This document shows, one piece after another, positions 60,481-64,000 of a stretch of 64,000 nucleotides of DNA. Position 1 is the first letter of the stretch. Every line of letters starts with the position of its first letter. Both the position numbers and the translations under genes were made by a program. Below the pieces are notes generated by a model, which ran no database searches, had not been told where the DNA came from, and saw nothing but the letters and a program-made list of their open reading frames with translations. This DNA is from Phyllostachys edulis (taxonomy: Eukaryota > Streptophyta > Magnoliopsida > Poales > Poaceae), in contig CM070554.1 of the NCBI GenBank assembly GCA_036346405.1, positions 42,274,204 through 42,338,203 of the forward strand. The letters are read 5' to 3'.

Positions 60481-61135
60481 TGGGGAATCGAAGGCGGTCA
60501 CCAGAGCTCGACGTGGGGAGGGGAGAGGGAGAGACTGATGGAATACAAGGGGGGGTGGGTATAATATATAAGGACAGTGCCAAAATATTTCGCCTCCCAC
60601 GCAAGCGTTCAAAAATTTCCGTGAATCACAGACAGTTTCAAATAAAAACCGTCTGTGATGAGCTAGTATAACAAACGGTTCATATTAAAAACCGTTTGTG
60701 ATAAGTATCTCCCGATTTTACCTGACTCTGTGACTTGAAATGTCTAACTCTGTGATTTTACCATGATTTGAAATAACTAACTCTGTGATTTTACCATAAC
60801 TTGAAACCATGGTAAAATCACAAAGTAAGGAAAATTCCAAGCTATAGTAAAATCATAGAGTAAGGAAAATTCCAAGTCACATATGGTTTTTAATACAAAC
60901 CGTCTATGATGACATACTTATCATAAATGGTTCGTATCACGAACCATCTGTGATACTTCACAGATGGTTCTTAATACGAACCATCGATGATATTAGCTCA
61001 TTACAAACTGTTCTTAGCGTATCTAGTAATAGAGACGGTCGCGCTGGTAAAACTGTCTGTGATTACCATTAACACTAACAGTTTTGAAAAACCGTCTGTG
61101 ATCAGACGTCCAGTATTAGCCTTTTTATAGTAGTG

Positions 61136-61282
61136 GTTCTAAACGGGGTCTTAGATTAGCGAATGTCAGTCACCAGCACGAAGAGGATATTATAGCATTA
61201 AAACAGGTTGTTTTCTCGTAGATGTGTCGAGAGGATGTATTGGTAATGCCGCTGCAACTATAAGACATAACCTTTTCATTTC
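61136..61282. other. Short unassigned spacer
   Basis: This lies between the CACTA composite and the possible Harbinger-like element. No feature was seen. Confidence 0.4.
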
Positions 61283-62331
61283 GGTTTTGTTTGGGTGTTA
61301 GGGGAATATTTCCGGGGTACACAACTCCCGGGTGGGACTTTTGCCTGCCACATGAGAATCCCGTGGAAAATTCCCATCGTCATTTGGGGAGAGGAGGAGA
61401 AATTTTCTCTTCTAGTCTTCTACTACAGAAATCCTAAAAAAAATGTGAAAGAAAATGGCACGGTGGTGGAGCCAGCTGACCGGGTCGGTGGAGGCGGCGT
61501 GGGCTCTGCGAAAGTGGTAGCACGGAGCACGGGCGCCGACAAAACGGCAGCCCCTGCATAGGCTCGAGCTCTACGAGGCACTCGCACCAGCGCTTGAGGT
61601 ACTCACAGTCGACCTCCGTCTACTTGAGCTTGGTCCGGGCGCGGCGGTTCTGGAACCACACCTCCACCTGCCGCGGCCGTAGCCCTAGCCGGTTGGCGAG
61701 CGCCACCTTCTGCTTCTGCGAACACCACAAATCTCGATCAGCTCAATGCGCGCGCGCGGACTCCATTGACAAGCAGCATGAGAAGGAGGAGATGCTTATG
61801 GGATTGAGCGTGCTGTGACCCGACTGACCGGGTTGGCAAAGGGGGCATGGGCTCGGCAGAGGCCGTACACGCACTGGGTGGAGGCGGCAACGCGGAGCAC
61901 GGGGGCCGGTGGGATAGTGGCCCCTGCACAGGCTCGGGCTCAGCGGAGGTGGTTGCGCCGTGCGCGCGCAAGGCAGTGGCTAGGCATGGGCTTCACGGAG
62001 ATGGCACCGCCATGCTCGCATAGGGCAGAGGCGGTGCGCGGGCTTCGCGAAGGCAGCGGCGTGTGCACGGGTGCCTCCACCAGCGTAGCAATGGAGACAG
62101 GGAAATTTTTCTTTGCCTCATGACACTTTTTTTATCTTCCCCGTCGATCCCGGTGGATTAGGCTAGGAATTTTCTGTCCACGCAGTAGCCCAACGCTGCC
62201 TCAAGTTAGCCCAAGGAAGTCATCCACAGGCCGAGTGCTCTCCGGGGAACGTGGGGGATCCCGGCCAATTCCCTGGCTCCCTAATGAGCCCTTCAAGGTT
62301 CCAATCCTCTCCGAGGAAACTAAAACAAACC
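61283..62331. mobile_element. Possible Harbinger-like element carrying host gene pieces
   Basis: The left end reads GGTTTTGTTTGGG and the right end in reverse GGTTTGTTTTAG, followed inward by similar GGAATATT and GGAGAGGATT. Candidate 3-bp flanks are TTC and TTA, which is not a clean duplication. The inside is GC-rich and unlike the surroundings, and contains an HD-Zip II fragment. The assignment is tentative. Confidence 0.4.
61563..61716 (-). pseudogene. HD-Zip class II homeobox fragment
   Basis: The minus strand encodes KQKVALANRLGLRPRQVEVW followed by FQNRRARTKLK, which is helix 2 end, turn and recognition helix 3 of a homeodomain. After an in-frame TAG (glutamine codon CAG in relatives) it continues TEVDCEYLKRWCECLVELE, the start of the leucine zipper. 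The run of residues and the TEVDCEYLKR linker identify class II HD-Zip factors. The homeodomain start and the rest of the zipper are missing, and the GC content is that of a captured exon. No intron interrupts this stretch. It is not functional. Confidence 0.85.
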
Positions 62332-64000
62332 TTAGGGCTGCGCAAATATTACAAAAGTAGTACACCTTCCTTCACGAATGTACACGTTGTTTAAGTACTG
62401 ACGTGGTCTGGAAGACGTTAGTAATTTATATCACCGAATGCGGTAATCTTTATATATATATGCGCTAAAAATATGCACCGAGGCGTGACAGTGGAGAGCA
62501 CGTCTTGCATTGCCACGTACGCTTTATATATTCTCCACCTCTGGTCGACTAATTTTCACTTTGCTTTGTTGCTTCCTCCAGTAAGAAGCTTACACACCTC
62601 TGCCTCGCAGTTGCTATCGTCTCATGTTCCATTTGCCGCCTTCGGAAAGGGACAAATGGAGTCATGGAGATGCTTCCCCCAAAACAGGCTCGGATTTTCT
62701 CTAGTGGATACCCACCCGGTCCTGCAAATCAGGCCCATCTGGATTCTGGGGCCCGTTTGTTAGTTGGGGGCGAGCTAGACGGGTCCAGGGTACACCACAG
62801 TGCAACCATGTCATGTTCACACGAAAAAGTGATAGCTCCCCTAAACAAAACAAGGAGGAAGAAAGTGATAGTAACGGATAATTATCTAAAGTAGGTGCCT
62901 CGTATAAGATATAGAAAATTAGCTGAACAGCATTGTAAAATGTAGGAACTGAAAAAATAGCATCTAATGTAAGACTAGACTGACGAGTGGTGTTTGAGGT
63001 TACATGGAGAGTAAATTTGTTATGTACCATTGAGATCGTCGCGAAGTTGTGAAATACCACTAGCGATTGGCAAGATACCATCCGGAGGCGAAGGACCAGC
63101 GAGGAGTCTAGCAAAGGTGATGTCGAGTGTTTAAATACCGAGTGTTTATTTATTTATTTTTTTATAAAGGAAAACTCAGCTTTTATAGAAAACCAATAAC
63201 GAAGCTTACAGAGAAATCGAAATGTAACATGCTGGGGATACCAGCAAGTTCAACAACCAAAATAGCTACTACAGCAGGTACCAAAGGCAAGTTCAACAAC
63301 CGAAAAGCTATTACAGACTCTGATTAGGAGGTGACTTCCGAACAAAGATTTTAGCCCAGTCTTCAAAAGACATCAAGAAGCATTCCAGGTTACTACGATC
63401 AACCTATTTGATCAGGGCACACTATTGTTGTAAATAAGACATAAATTTGAAAATCACTTCCAAAACTTACTTAGAAAAATTCTTCTCAATCACTATTCTG
63501 TTCCTAAATTTTCAAAGTTTCCAGTCCAATACTGCAAAACTAAACAAAGCAACGTTATAATCATTAGCCCCTTTCCTAAGTGTGTTTTTTTTATCATGGA
63601 GGTACAACAAAATAAGGCATCATTTTTCATTCTTTGCTAAAGATGTTCAAAAGAAGGGGTGGAGCTCAGGCCGTGCAGAGGAGCTATGACGGCCAGACCA
63701 TGGTGGTTGGTCTCCTCCCTCGGTTCAGCACGGAAGGAACGCGAGAAGATGAGAAAGAAGAGAGCAGGAAGGCAGGACTCAAGAATCAAGATGAGAAAGA
63801 ATGGCAGAGATTTGAGATGAATCCATGGGCTGCATATCTAGTGCACATATGTCATTGGATGCATATATAGAAAAACTTTTAGTTTAGGTATCAAATTAGC
63901 ATAAAAGATTCTAAAAAAAATTCTAGATGTAATTTATGGTGTTTTGTTCCACCTTTTAAAATTTGAAATTCAAACTCGAAGTATGTTAGAAGAAACAAAA
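62332..64000. other. Right-hand 1.7 kb, unassigned
   Basis: I found no gene with recognisable similarity on either strand. Short open frames (for example near 62473-62763, 63127-63327 and 63634-63870) show no motif and no splice pattern that I would trust. The AT-rich run TTTATTTATTTATTTTTTTA at 63145 could mark the end of a retroposed sequence, but no duplication was found. Confidence 0.4.

Larger units (their letters stand above)
58573..61135. mobile_element. Composite of two KNOX-carrying CACTA elements
   Basis: The left end CACTATTACAGAAAAG (58573) and right end GCCTTTTTATAGTAGTG (61135) share target duplication GTT. A second, internal left end CACTACTACAGAAAAGGCC stands at 59612, but only one right end exists. 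The simplest reading is that element Y inserted into element X at CAT (59609-59611), and recombination between their homologous right halves then removed the inner right end. Both parts are full of ACAGACGGTT hairpin words. No transposase is encoded. Confidence 0.85.

Overview
This window is plant nuclear DNA, almost certainly from a grass. It is made nearly entirely of transposable elements. The evidence is the set of Ty1-copia and Ty3-gypsy polyproteins, a methionine-initiator-type primer site in three retroelements, a SIRE/Maximus-like copia long terminal repeat (LTR), CACTA and hAT DNA transposons, and gene fragments of plant-specific families (CrRLK1L kinase, KNOX, HD-Zip II). I saw no intact host gene, rRNA or tRNA. 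The species cannot be named from the sequence.

Bases 1-41992 form one nested stack, which I resolved by matching element ends and target-site duplications (TSDs). The outermost member is a decayed copia element (Copia A, minus strand) that runs off the left edge. Its protease/pre-integrase region was split by Copia B (1468-40419), a gag-only SIRE/Maximus-like element with 2.6-kb LTRs. Copia B's left LTR was then split twice: by Gypsy C (1628-25961, Tat-type, TSD AGACT) and by solo LTR D (27468-32665). Gypsy C's integrase was in turn split by Gypsy E (3586-19355, Tekay/Del-type chromovirus, TSD CCAAG), whose two LTRs are about 5.3 kb each. With the insertions and TSD copies removed, Copia B's left LTR is 2614 bp, against 2617 bp for its right LTR. 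This is a strong internal check on the reconstruction. All five members of the stack lie on the minus strand.

Bases 41993-50857 hold a 0.69-kb segment duplicated 15 kb away, a kinase-domain fragment of a CrRLK1L receptor kinase gene, a small hAT MITE, and a decayed plus-strand copia element (Copia F). Copia F is interrupted by a CACTA element that carries a captured KNOX homeobox-gene fragment. Its 3' LTR is split by another large solo LTR (G, 51161-57176, TSD CATGT), which itself contains an internally deleted hAT transposon (53928-55555, TSD ATGCACAC).

Bases 57246-64000 hold the second copy of the duplicated segment, a composite of two KNOX-carrying CACTA elements (58573-61135, TSD GTT), a possible Harbinger-like element with an HD-Zip II homeobox fragment, and about 1.7 kb that I cannot assign.

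The most unusual signal is inside the giant LTRs. About 2.4 kb of each is an array of GGAGGTC-flanked dyads of the form GTTGGAT/ATCCAAC. The arms of these dyads change together between units (for example GTTAGAT/ATCTAAC), as if the symmetry itself is maintained. The repeated capture and amplification of a KNOX fragment by CACTA elements is the second most interesting feature.
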